Source: a virus
DNA: 35,345 bases
Virus record (IMG/VR): IMGVR_UViG_3300042015_000142
Span: 1-35,345 of that record
Direction: 5' to 3' (one strand)
A program made the position numbers and the translations under genes. Every line of letters starts with the position of its first letter. The stretch's first letter is position 1. The notes beneath the pieces were generated by a model, which saw nothing but the letters and a program-made list of their open reading frames with translations, was not told the DNA's origin and did not search any database. Below, piece after piece: positions 7,339 through 14,568 of the stretch.

Positions 7339-7977
7339 GTGTCCGAGATCATCGACACCCCCGCCGAGGGATTCCCCCTCCCCACCATGACCCCACCCAC
7401 CCGCACCCTCCGCGACGTCGTCGCGCAGCTCACCGCCGGCGGCAAGGTCCGCGCCGCGCAGCGTGCCGGGTGGACCCCGCCGAAGTGGTTCGCGGACGAG
7501 GTCCGTAGCACCCCCGCCCTCGCCGTCACGGGTCCCGACCCGGAGGTGAACGCGTTCGTCGAGGGCGTCATCAACGAGCCCGGCGCCCCGGAGCGCATCA
7601 CCCACGCCGCAGTCTCCGGCCTGTTCGACCGCGAGGTCGGCATCGGGCGGTCCTCCGTCCTCGACGGGGAGATCGCCCGCAGGCTCTCCCGCGTGCCCGA
7701 CCACGTCACGATCCCATCCGTCGCCCGCATCACCCCGACCGAGATCGGCGCAGTCTGGCGTGATCGGGTCGCCCGCGAAGCATTCGCCAACGGCCGCGCG
7801 TACGAACGTGGTGCCACCCTCCGCCGCGGAGCCTCCGGCAAGTCCCTCGGATCCCGCCGCGTCCAGGCGCAGGGCATCGCCACCGACTACCTCCGTGACG
7901 ACCCGCAGGACGGGGCACGGCTCGCCGCGCTCGTCCTCGCCGGGTTCGCAGGGGCCGACCCGGAGACGGTCCGATGA
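7339..7977 (+). CDS. Hypothetical protein, 212 aa
   Basis: Not recognised. The GTG is 2 nt after the previous stop, with AGGAG in the end of that gene (7328-7332). The sequence has a disordered start, a helical region (RDVVAQLTAGGKVRAAQRAGW), and a basic C-terminal half rich in Arg (NGRAYERGATLRRGASGKSLGSRR) that could bind nucleic acid. The stop overlaps the next ATG. Confidence 0.65.
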   Translation: MSEIIDTPAEGFPLPTMTPPTRTLRDVVAQLTAGGKVRAAQRAGWTPPKWFADEVRSTPALAVTGPDPEVNAFVEGVINEPGAPERITHAAVSGLFDREVGIGRSSVLDGEIARRLSRVPDHVTIPSVARITPTEIGAVWRDRVAREAFANGRAYERGATLRRGASGKSLGSRRVQAQGIATDYLRDDPQDGARLAALVLAGFAGADPETVR

Positions 7978-8321
7978 CCGCGCCGCTTCTCGCCCGTGCC
8001 GTGCACGTGGTGCACCGCTCGAAGTCCGCCATGCGCCGCCAGTACGGCAGCATCGTCGGCGACCGGTTCACGGTCCGCGCCCACCCGGACACCGTCCGGG
8101 CGATGATGCTCGAGGAGGGCGTCGATCCCGATCACTACCTCAAGCTGGCTGGGCACCGTCTCGCCGGGTGCGACCTCATCGTCGACGCCGCAGTCGCGGC
8201 CGGGTCGATCGCGCTCGAGTCGGAGCCGTACGTCACGGAGGTCGCGACGGGTGACCCGGAGTACCCGGACCGCATCCGGGTCGAGCAGCTCGTCATGTTC
8301 CGCGCGACGGTGACCCTGTGA
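7974..8321 (+). CDS. Hypothetical protein, 115 aa
   Basis: Not recognised. The ATG overlaps the previous stop. An alpha/beta protein with an N-terminal basic part (VHVVHRSKSAMRRQYGS) and an acidic C-terminal half ending in beta strands. No catalytic motif is evident. Coupled to the next gene by a GTGA overlap. Confidence 0.6.
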   Translation: MTAPLLARAVHVVHRSKSAMRRQYGSIVGDRFTVRAHPDTVRAMMLEEGVDPDHYLKLAGHRLAGCDLIVDAAVAAGSIALESEPYVTEVATGDPEYPDRIRVEQLVMFRATVTL

Positions 8322-8593
8322 GCGGCGAGACGACCGGACATGCGGCGAAGGCCCGCACCCTGCTCCTCGACGCCGCCGCTCCGAACGCGGTGTCACCCGC
8401 GCGTGAGTTGCTCGTCGCCCGGGCGCAGGCTCACGCGACGATCGCGCTCGCGGAGGAGCAGCGCACCGCGAACCTCATCGCCCTCCTCGCCGCAGCGCAG
8501 GCCCCCGCCGCCCCCGGACAGGTGGGGCCGTCCCTCCCTCCCGCGCTGGCGTCGGAGATCGTCGCGACCGTCGCGGAACGGCTCGGACTGTGA
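8318..8593 (+). CDS. Hypothetical alanine-rich helical protein, 91 aa
   Basis: The GTG overlaps the previous stop. Composed of Ala-rich helices (ARAQAHATIALAEEQRTANLIALLAAAQA) with a Pro/Gly linker and a final helix. Likely oligomeric. The function is unknown. The stop overlaps the GTG of a 32-residue ORF. Confidence 0.6.
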   Translation: MSGETTGHAAKARTLLLDAAAPNAVSPARELLVARAQAHATIALAEEQRTANLIALLAAAQAPAAPGQVGPSLPPALASEIVATVAERLGL

Positions 8594-8688
8594 ACCGCGA
8601 CGAGCTGGACCCGCTCGACCGGTTCGTCGCGTGGGCCCTCGTCACCATCAATCTCAACCCGACCACCCGACAGGAGCTAGGCCGATGA
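8590..8688 (+). CDS. Very small ORF, 32 aa
   Basis: The GTG at 8590 overlaps the preceding stop (GTGA), and its TGA (8686-8688) overlaps the next ATG (8685). This is the same coupling used by all its neighbours. The peptide begins VNRDELDPLDRFVAWAL and contains the AGGAG that serves the following gene. It may be translated mainly to carry ribosomes across this gap. No function can be assigned. Confidence 0.45.
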   Translation: MNRDELDPLDRFVAWALVTINLNPTTRQELGR

Positions 8689-8942
8689 CCCCGTACCGCA
8701 CCATGAGCGCGACCGGCAGCGCATACACCCTGGACCTGACAGAGGCGATCCGCCGGGCCCACGAGGCGGCGACCGCGGGCCTCGAGGAGGTCCGTGGGAC
8801 GAACACCCTGCGGCCCTACGCGGTCGACGTCACGGTCGACGTCGTCCTCGCCGGCATCGCCAACCCGCGCACGGAGTACCGCGTCACGGTCGTCGTGACG
8901 TCGGAGATCGTCGCATGGCGGGTGCCGGAGGTCGACCAGTGA
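8685..8942 (+). CDS. Hypothetical protein, 85 aa
   Basis: The ATG is preceded by AGGAG (8672-8676). A helical first half (LTEAIRRAHEAATAGLEEV) and a beta-rich second half (YAVDVTVDVVLAGI...YRVTVVVTSEIVAW) suggest a small alpha/beta fold. The stop overlaps the next GTG. No family recognised. Confidence 0.6.
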   Translation: MTPYRTMSATGSAYTLDLTEAIRRAHEAATAGLEEVRGTNTLRPYAVDVTVDVVLAGIANPRTEYRVTVVVTSEIVAWRVPEVDQ

Positions 8943-9355
8943 CCCGGTCGCCGCTCACCCTCCCCCTGGGAACCCGGGTGCACGTCGCCCGATACCTGCG
9001 ACGCGTCGCCACGCAACGCGGGCGCACGTCGCCCGACCAGGCGTTCGGCGACACGAAGCGGTGGGAGCCGACGTCGGTCGGGTGGGGCCTCGCGTCGGTC
9101 CTGTTCCGCGCACCGTCCGTCGAGGGAATCGTCGTCGGGCGCCGCACGCTGTCGAACGGGCGCACCTCATGGAACGGGGATGATCCCACCAGCTATGAGG
9201 CGACCGAGAGCATCCCGGCCTACCTCGTGGCGTGGCATGTCGACCATGACCTCATCCGGGTTCGCCCGGAGGATCTCGAGGTGCTCGCCCTGCCCCCGGA
9301 GCTCGTGGTCGTCGACGACGACCACGAGCCTGACCCGCGGGATGTGCTCCTGTGA
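8939..9355 (+). CDS. Hypothetical protein, 138 aa
   Basis: Starts at a GTG overlapping the previous stop. It has a basic first third (RVHVARYLRRVATQRGRT), a beta-rich centre that includes EGIVVGRRTLSNGRTSW, and an acidic end (VVVDDDHEPDPRDVLL). It resembles a small beta-barrel of the kind found in phage accessory operons. No function is assigned. Confidence 0.6.
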   Translation: MTRSPLTLPLGTRVHVARYLRRVATQRGRTSPDQAFGDTKRWEPTSVGWGLASVLFRAPSVEGIVVGRRTLSNGRTSWNGDDPTSYEATESIPAYLVAWHVDHDLIRVRPEDLEVLALPPELVVVDDDHEPDPRDVLL

Positions 9356-9747
9356 GGCGCCGCCGGCCGCGCGTGGGCCCGACGCCGCTCACCCGGCAGG
9401 AGTCCACGGATCAGCTCCCGATCTCCCTTGCCCTGTATGGGGCGTGGACGCATCCGGGTCGGAACACGGTGGAGGAGCTGGAGGCGGTGAAGGCCGCGGT
9501 GCGTGAGCTGCACCCTGACCTGGGCGTCGCGCTGGACCGGGCGGTCGCGGCGAACCGTTCCGCGGCACAGGCGCAGGCCGCAGCGGCACCGCGTGAGGAG
9601 GTGCCGACTCCGCGGCCGGCGTTCGCGGCCCTTGCCGCAGCTACCGCGAGGTGCAAGCGGGGGGATCACGCGTGGCGGGGCATCGCGGGCATGGGCGTCG
9701 AGCAGTGTGACACGCCGGGGTGTCGGGAGATCCGCACGGTTGCTTGA
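9352..9747 (+). CDS. Hypothetical protein with C-terminal zinc ribbon, 131 aa
   Basis: The GTG overlaps the previous stop. The N-terminus is Arg-rich, the centre is an Ala-rich helix, and the C-terminus carries CKRGDHAW then QCDTPGCREI. That CxxxxH...CxxxxC arrangement could bind zinc. It is the last gene before the methyltransferase promoter. Confidence 0.6.
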   Translation: MRRRRPRVGPTPLTRQESTDQLPISLALYGAWTHPGRNTVEELEAVKAAVRELHPDLGVALDRAVAANRSAAQAQAAAAPREEVPTPRPAFAALAAATARCKRGDHAWRGIAGMGVEQCDTPGCREIRTVA

Positions 9748-9768
9748 CCCTCCCGCAACGTGTATGGT
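9740..9768 (+). promoter_or_regulatory. Promoter for the DNA methyltransferase
   Basis: TTGCTT (9740-9745), a 17-nt spacer and TATGGT (9763-9768), with CAACGTG before the -10 box as at 33604-33610. The palindrome position (9744-9754, TTGACCCTCCC) is degenerate, keeping only GAC and TC. The leader is about 40 nt and contains AGGAG (9797-9801) before the ATG at 9811. Confidence 0.6.
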
Positions 9769-9810
9769 CTACCTACTGCACCACCGCCGACCGACAGGAG
9801 CCACGCCCCC

Positions 9811-11082
9811 ATGACCACCCTGCCCCTCGGGCCCTACGTCGACCTGTTCGCAGGCCCCGGCGGATGGGACACTGGCATCCGCGACCTAGGCGTCATCCCC
9901 CTCGGGATCGAATGGGATGACGCCGCCTGTGAGACGGCACGCGCGGCCGGGCACTCGCGGATGCGTACCGACGTCGCCGCCGCCAACCCTGCCGGGGTAG
10001 CCCGTCTCCTCGGGCACGGTGGCGTGCGTGGCCTCATCGCCTCCCCGCCGTGCCAAGGGTTCTCCACCGCCGGCAAGGGCAAGTCCCGCGACGACTCCGA
10101 GCACCTCCTCAAGCGGCTCGCCGACGTCCACACCCGCACCGACCTTGAGGACGCCATCCGCGACCTCACACCCACCATGACCGACCCCCGCACCCTCCTC
10201 GTCCTCGAACCCCTCCGGTGGGCCCTCGCCCTCACCCCGTCGTGGCTCGCGTGGGAGCAGGTCCCCGGCGTCCTGCCCCTGTGGGAAGCGTGCGCGGACG
10301 TGCTGCGCCGCATCGGGTACACCGTCGCGACCGGGGTCCTGTCCGCGGAGCAGTACGGCGTGCCGCAGACGCGCCGTCGCGCGATCCTCGTCGCCCGCGC
10401 CCCGTGGTTCACCCGCGAGCACGGGCCCGCGACCCTGCCCCCGGCGACGCACTCCCGGTACTACTCGCGTGACCCGCAGCGCCTCGACCCGGGCGTCCTG
10501 CCGTGGGTGAGCATGGCGTCCGCCCTCGGGCGTGGCATGACTGCACGCCCGTCCATGACCGTCACCGGCGGCGGCACGGGCGCCGGTGGTGCGGAGCCGT
10601 TCGGGCACGGAGCCCGTGACGGGATGCTCCGTGAGCTGGAGGCGGGCCGGTGGGTGCAGCGGTCCAACTACTCGACGGGCTCCTCCGACGGCAGCACCGC
10701 AGCGGAGAGGGGCCGGACGGAGCGGGCCCTTGACCTGCCCTCGACGACGGTGACGTCAAAGGGGTTCCAGTGGCGCCCGGAATTCAACGACCAGTCGGGG
10801 ACCCCGTTCGACCCGACTTGGCCGGAGCAGCCCGCGACCGCCGTCGCCGGGCGTGGGCTCGTGCAGAACCCGGGCGCGACCGCGAACCGGTACAACGGGT
10901 CGACGAAGTCCCGTAACGACGGAGTCCGCGTCACGGTGCAGGAGGCCGCGATCCTCCAGTCGTTCCCCGCCGACTACCCATGGCAGGGGAAGTCGGGGGC
11001 GCAGTACCGGCAGGTCGGCGACGCCGTCCCGCCCCTCCTCGCACGGGCGATCGTGAAGCACGTCGCCGCGATCGACGACTGA
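9811..11082 (+). CDS. DNA (cytosine-5)-methyltransferase
   Basis: Transfers methyl from S-adenosylmethionine to cytosine C5. Conserved motifs in order: I, DLFAGPGGWDTG (residues 11-22); IV, SPPCQGFS with catalytic Cys81; VI, WEQVPG (Glu149 in the ENV position); VIII, QTRRRAILVAR (from residue 186); IX/X, EAAILQSFP and VGDAVPPLLA (residues 402-411). The 423-residue length is normal and all key residues are present. I chose the ATG at 9811, which has AGGAG 9 nt upstream and begins just before motif I. No restriction enzyme gene is adjacent, so it is an orphan enzyme, likely used to protect phage DNA. It has its own promoter and terminator. Confidence 0.95.
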   Translation: MTTLPLGPYVDLFAGPGGWDTGIRDLGVIPLGIEWDDAACETARAAGHSRMRTDVAAANPAGVARLLGHGGVRGLIASPPCQGFSTAGKGKSRDDSEHLLKRLADVHTRTDLEDAIRDLTPTMTDPRTLLVLEPLRWALALTPSWLAWEQVPGVLPLWEACADVLRRIGYTVATGVLSAEQYGVPQTRRRAILVARAPWFTREHGPATLPPATHSRYYSRDPQRLDPGVLPWVSMASALGRGMTARPSMTVTGGGTGAGGAEPFGHGARDGMLRELEAGRWVQRSNYSTGSSDGSTAAERGRTERALDLPSTTVTSKGFQWRPEFNDQSGTPFDPTWPEQPATAVAGRGLVQNPGATANRYNGSTKSRNDGVRVTVQEAAILQSFPADYPWQGKSGAQYRQVGDAVPPLLARAIVKHVAAIDD

Positions 11083-11092
11083 CCCCCACGCC

Positions 11093-11129
11093 ACGGCCCG
11101 CGCTCCGACTGACACGGAGCGCGGGCCGT
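11093..11129 (+). terminator. Strong 15-bp hairpin after the methyltransferase
   Basis: ACGGCCCGCGCTCCG (11093-11107) and CGGAGCGCGGGCCGT (11115-11129) pair perfectly over 15 bp with a 7-nt loop. No T-run follows, as is common in actinobacteria. The last arm touches the next -10 box. Confidence 0.75.
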
Positions 11130-11135
11130 TAGTCT
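11130..11135 (+). promoter_or_regulatory. Leaderless promoter -10 box (TAGTCT) of the portal gene
   Basis: TAGTCT lies exactly 6 nt before the ATG at 11142, so transcription should start at or next to the start codon. There is no Shine-Dalgarno site. CTGACA (11109-11114), in the loop of the preceding hairpin, could act as a -35 box, with a short 15-nt spacing. Confidence 0.65.
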
Positions 11136-11141
11136 GCACAC

Positions 11142-13688
11142 ATGGCAATCCTCGACAAGCTCCGCGGCCGGCGTCCGGCGCAGGAGCTCGCAGCGAACCC
11201 CCGCCCGCAGGCCGTCGACGGCGAGAAGCCGGAGATTGGCGAGCAGCTCGGAGAGTACGGCGGACCCACGTCCGGCGCGTTCGCCGGCGTCACGACCATC
11301 GTCGACGCCCGCGGCCGACAGGTCGCGCAGCTCCTCAACGCGTCCAAGCTGACCCCGCAGATCATCCGCGCCATGCGCGACCACCCGCAGGTCACCGCGT
11401 GCCTCGCCGCGCAGTCCCTCCCGCTCCTGCGGGCAAAGTGGACGATCGAGTGTGAGGACGACGCGCAGCGCGACACCCTCACGACCCTGTACGAAGCGAT
11501 CCACGCCCGGGTGATCCGGTCCGGTGCCCGGTCCCTGTGGGCCGGGTACTCGCCCAACGCCCTTGAGTGGGACATCGACCCGGAGACGGGTGCTCTCACC
11601 GTCGTCGGCATCCGTGACCTCGACCCGTACACGTGCACCGCGACCGTCGACGACGCCGGCGACTACGAGGGGTTCGAGCAGAACGCCCGCGGCCGGAAGA
11701 TCCCCGTAGGTGCCCTCGAGTCCCTGTGGATCGTCGAGGGGATGGAGTCCGGGAACCTCTACGGGCGCCCGCTCCTGACGCCCGCGCGGGAGCCGTGGCA
11801 GGCGCAGCAGGCCATCGCCCTCTACCACCTGCGCTACCTCGAGCGGTTCGGCGAGCCTGCCGTCAAGACACGCGCCCCGGAGGGCACGACAGACCTCAAC
11901 GCGCAGGCCCGGCAGGCGGCGATGGTCTGGAACGCGGACCACCCGGACGACCTGCACGAGGTGCCCGACGTCAACCTCGTCTCGAACGTCGACCTCGCCG
12001 TCGACCTCGGGACGAACCTGCGTCACCACTCCGTGATCGGCCTCCCTTCGACACAGGCCATCGGCCCGGACGGCAAGCCGGTCGGGTACGCGTGGGACCT
12101 GGAGTACCTCACGGCCGGCGGCAACGGGGAGGCGTTCCTCGCCGCCATCGCCGCGCAGGACCGCAGCATCGCCCGCGCGATGCTCGTGCCGTCCCTCCTC
12201 ATCGAAGGTGGCGACACCGTCGGGTCCAACGCCCTGGGGGAGTCGCACCGGGACACATTCACACAGAACGTTGAGGCCCGCCTCGCGGACTACGCGGCGC
12301 AGATCACGGAGCACCTCCTCGACCGCATCGTCGATTTCAACTACGGCACCTCGGCGCCGCGGGCCCGGCTCGTGTTCGCGCCCGTGTCGGACGAGGCCAT
12401 CGAGAAGCTGTGGGGCATCGTCACGACCCTCGTCGCCGGGAAGGGCATCGCCCTGGACGTGCCCGCCATCGCGGCCCGCCTGGGCCTGCCCGTGGCGTTC
12501 TCCGAGGACGACGAGCCGGACCCCGTCGAGGCGTCCCCGTTCACGTCCGTCGGCCTGCCCGCGCTCGTCGCCGCAGGCATCATCAGTGCGGAGGAGGCCC
12601 GCATCCTCATCGGTGTCGAGGGGCCCGCTCCTGCGCCGGCGGAAGTCGACGCGGCCCTCGCGGCCGGGCGCACGGGGAACGTGATGCTCGCCCGCGCCAT
12701 CCTCGGACTCGACGACGTAACGGTCCTCACCTCCGCGCACGCGCACGGGCCCGGGTGCCGTCACGACGACGCCGCGCAGCTCGCCGCCGCACCCCCGGAC
12801 GTCGAGGGGATGCCGGAGTGGAAGCTGCCCGCGTCCTACGACCCGTCGGGGTTCGCCCGTGAGCTCAACGCCCGCGAGCGCCGGGTCGACTTCCTGTCCC
12901 TCGAGCGGGACCTCAACACGTTCGAGGCGCAGACCATCGACGAGCTCGTCGCCCTCCTGGAGAAGTCCCGCGACGCGGTGTCCCGGCAGGTCGCCGGCGT
13001 CATGCGCAAGGGCGGGACGGTCGCGGAGGTCGTCGCCGGGCTGTCGACGGTGAACGTGGGCCCGGTGGCGCCGTGGGTGACGGCGTGGCTCGACCTCCAG
13101 ACCGAGGTGTGGGGCACGGGCCTCGCGTCGGTCACCCGGGAGCTGGAGGCGTTCGCGGACGTCATCCCGGGGAAGATCGGCCGCGACGGCATGGCGCTCG
13201 TGAAGGCGTACGCGCAGACCTCCGCGGAACGGACCCTCGTCGACCTGTCGACCCGGGTGCAGCTCGAGCTCGTCGCCGCGTTCCGGTCCGGGGTGTCGAC
13301 GGTCGGCCTGCAAGCGACGGTCGCGCAGCTCTACGACGAGGAGATCCGCGGGGAGAGCAAGCCGCCCCGGTTGACGACGCGGATGCTGTCGAGCAAGGCC
13401 CTCAACGCGTCCCGCGCGGATGCCATCGAGCGGGGCGGGATTCAGCTCGCGGGTGCGCAGTACTCCGCGATCCTGGACAAGCGGACGTGCGCCCTGTGCG
13501 AGCGGCTCGACGAGCAGCTCATCGGGATCGCGGACCGCGACTTCGAGAAGTACACGGCGCCGGTGCACTTCAACTGCCGGTGCGTGTGGGTGTACGTGAC
13601 GGCGGAGGAGGAGGGGTTCGTGCCGAACTGGTCGAGCCCGCCGCGGTCGATGGTGGAGCAGTACGGGGGCCTCGTGTTCGGGTCGTGA
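11142..13688 (+). CDS. Portal protein fused to a MuF-like minor capsid domain
   Basis: Forms the DNA-entry ring of the capsid. Residues about 50-430 resemble Mu gp29-type (DUF935) portals, with ASKLTPQIIRAMRDHPQV, YSPNALEWDI and NLYGRPLL motifs. After a linker with an HAHGPGCRHDD cluster, the C-terminal region is helical and ends in a MuF signature, LDKRTCALCERLD (Cys783, Cys786) followed by PVHFNCRCVW (His809, Cys812, Cys814), probably zinc-binding. Portal and MuF are usually separate genes; here one 848-residue frame encodes both without a break. It starts as a leaderless mRNA. Confidence 0.9.
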   Translation: MAILDKLRGRRPAQELAANPRPQAVDGEKPEIGEQLGEYGGPTSGAFAGVTTIVDARGRQVAQLLNASKLTPQIIRAMRDHPQVTACLAAQSLPLLRAKWTIECEDDAQRDTLTTLYEAIHARVIRSGARSLWAGYSPNALEWDIDPETGALTVVGIRDLDPYTCTATVDDAGDYEGFEQNARGRKIPVGALESLWIVEGMESGNLYGRPLLTPAREPWQAQQAIALYHLRYLERFGEPAVKTRAPEGTTDLNAQARQAAMVWNADHPDDLHEVPDVNLVSNVDLAVDLGTNLRHHSVIGLPSTQAIGPDGKPVGYAWDLEYLTAGGNGEAFLAAIAAQDRSIARAMLVPSLLIEGGDTVGSNALGESHRDTFTQNVEARLADYAAQITEHLLDRIVDFNYGTSAPRARLVFAPVSDEAIEKLWGIVTTLVAGKGIALDVPAIAARLGLPVAFSEDDEPDPVEASPFTSVGLPALVAAGIISAEEARILIGVEGPAPAPAEVDAALAAGRTGNVMLARAILGLDDVTVLTSAHAHGPGCRHDDAAQLAAAPPDVEGMPEWKLPASYDPSGFARELNARERRVDFLSLERDLNTFEAQTIDELVALLEKSRDAVSRQVAGVMRKGGTVAEVVAGLSTVNVGPVAPWVTAWLDLQTEVWGTGLASVTRELEAFADVIPGKIGRDGMALVKAYAQTSAERTLVDLSTRVQLELVAAFRSGVSTVGLQATVAQLYDEEIRGESKPPRLTTRMLSSKALNASRADAIERGGIQLAGAQYSAILDKRTCALCERLDEQLIGIADRDFEKYTAPVHFNCRCVWVYVTAEEEGFVPNWSSPPRSMVEQYGGLVFGS

Positions 13689-13705
13689 GGGCCCTACCCT
13701 GGGAC

Positions 13706-13750
13706 TGAACCGGCCGCGCGTGCACCCCCCTGCCATGCGCGGCCGGTTCA
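13706..13750 (+). terminator. 14-bp hairpin after the portal gene
   Basis: TGAACCGGCCGCGC (13706-13719) and GCGCGGCCGGTTCA (13737-13750) are perfectly complementary with a 17-nt loop. It lies between the portal stop and the promoter of the surface-protein gene and should separate the two transcripts. Confidence 0.7.
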
Positions 13751-13753
13751 CCC

Positions 13754-13783
13754 TTGTCGGGACGGTCCCGGTACGTGTACGGT
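13754..13783 (+). promoter_or_regulatory. Palindrome-type leaderless promoter of the surface-protein gene
   Basis: TTGTCG (13754-13759), an 18-nt spacer and TACGGT (13778-13783). The spacer carries the palindrome GGGACGGTCCC (13759-13769) and GGTACGTG, the same layout as at 1740 and 7100. The palindrome is preserved although its outer bases changed on both arms, from C to G at position 2 and from G to C at position 10. The ATG follows 6 nt after the -10 box. Confidence 0.7.
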
Positions 13784-13789
13784 GACGCC

Positions 13790-14359
13790 ATGAGACACCT
13801 CACCCGCGCACTCGCGCTCACCGCCGCACTCCTGCTCGCCCTGTTCGCCCTGTTCGCCGGCGTCACCGCCGCCAGCGCCACGGGCGGAGGCCACGGGCAC
13901 GACCCCGTGACCATCTGCCACAACGGCCACACGATCACCGTCGACGACGACGCCGTCCCCGGGCACCTCGAGCACCACGAGGGCGACACCCTCGGCGCGT
14001 GCCCGGTCATCCCGACCGAGGAGCCCGCACCCACCGACGAGCCGACCGAGACTCCGACCGAGGAGCCCACGGAGACGCCCACGGAGGAGCCCACACCGAC
14101 CGAGGAGCCGACCCCGACGGACGAGCCCACCGACCCGACACCCACGGACACCCCGACTATCCCCCCCACCACCGTCCCGCCTGTCACCACGCCCCCTGCG
14201 GCCGAACCCGCACCCGTGACCGAGATCCACACCGCCGCCGCACGCACGACCCTCGCGTCGACCGGACCAGCCGATGGCGTGTGGTGGCTCGTGGGCCTGA
14301 TCGCCGTCGTCGCTGGCGTCACCCTCGTCGCGATCTCCCGCAGGCGCACCCGCGCATGA
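13790..14359 (+). CDS. LAxTG-anchored cell-wall surface protein
   Basis: Residues 1-30 are a signal peptide ending ASA. Residues about 39-72 form a small domain, VTICHNGHTITVDDDAVP then HLEHHEGDTLGACP, that recurs in bacterial surface proteins and may hold a disulfide (Cys43-Cys71). Residues 74-140 are a Thr/Pro/Glu stalk of degenerate TEEPTETP repeats. LASTG (155-159), a hydrophobic helix (about 164-183) and SRRRTRA complete a sortase sorting signal. The product should be exported and covalently anchored to the host wall. It is not a virion protein type, although it sits between portal and protease. The ATG at 13790 is set by the -10 box 6 nt upstream. Confidence 0.85.
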   Translation: MRHLTRALALTAALLLALFALFAGVTAASATGGGHGHDPVTICHNGHTITVDDDAVPGHLEHHEGDTLGACPVIPTEEPAPTDEPTETPTEEPTETPTEEPTPTEEPTPTDEPTDPTPTDTPTIPPTTVPPVTTPPAAEPAPVTEIHTAAARTTLASTGPADGVWWLVGLIAVVAGVTLVAISRRRTRA

Positions 14360-14499
14360 CCGGCCGTCGGTTCGTCGGGTTCTGCCTCCTCGTCGCAGGG
14401 GTCGCCGTCATCCTCGGATGGGGTCCCGACCACGGTGCCAACGGGGCGACGTTCCTCGGCATCGCCCTCGCCCTCGGAGGCATCGTCCTCGCGGACTGA
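14356..14499 (+). CDS. Small two-helix membrane protein, 47 aa
   Basis: The ATG overlaps the stop of the surface-protein gene (ATGA), so the two are co-translated. It is two hydrophobic helices (FVGFCLLVAGVAVILGW and ATFLGIALALGGIVLA) joined by a short turn, with a basic N-terminus. It is probably a partner of the surface protein. No family recognised. Confidence 0.6.
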   Translation: MTGRRFVGFCLLVAGVAVILGWGPDHGANGATFLGIALALGGIVLAD

Positions 14500-14511
14500 C
14501 CGCGCCACGCC

Positions 14512-14547
14512 CTGCGCCCCGGCCGCACCTACGCGACCGGGGCGCAG
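14512..14547 (+). terminator. 11-bp hairpin after the surface-protein pair
   Basis: CTGCGCCCCGG (14512-14522) and CCGGGGCGCAG (14537-14547) pair perfectly with a 14-nt loop, immediately upstream of the tailspike promoter. Confidence 0.7.
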
Positions 14548-14556
14548 CCGTGTCGG

Positions 14557-14562
14557 TACGAT
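14557..14562 (+). promoter_or_regulatory. Leaderless promoter -10 box (TACGAT) of the tailspike gene
   Basis: TACGAT lies exactly 6 nt (CCCCCC) before the ATG at 14569. There is no Shine-Dalgarno site and no palindrome. Confidence 0.6.
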
Positions 14563-14568
14563 CCCCCC

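Noticed and set aside
8563-8574. Copy of the palindrome GCGACCGTCGC inside a coding region
   Set aside because: It arises from the codons GCG ACC GTC GCG, has no -10 box after it, and shows that the 11-mer alone is not specific. The similar GCGACGGTCGC near 13315 was rejected for the same reason. Only sites with the full promoter layout were accepted.
9760-9810. Upstream GTG start for the methyltransferase
   Set aside because: It would begin within the promoter -10 region, and the added residues are not conserved-looking. The ATG at 9811 has a proper ribosome-binding site.
10974-13751. 925-codon open frame on the minus strand
   Set aside because: Shadow of the portal-MuF gene, crossing a terminator and two promoters on the other strand.
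13999-14165. Tandem repeats that could be a CRISPR or repeat array
   Set aside because: They are degenerate codon repeats encoding the TEEPTETP stalk of the surface protein, without spacers.
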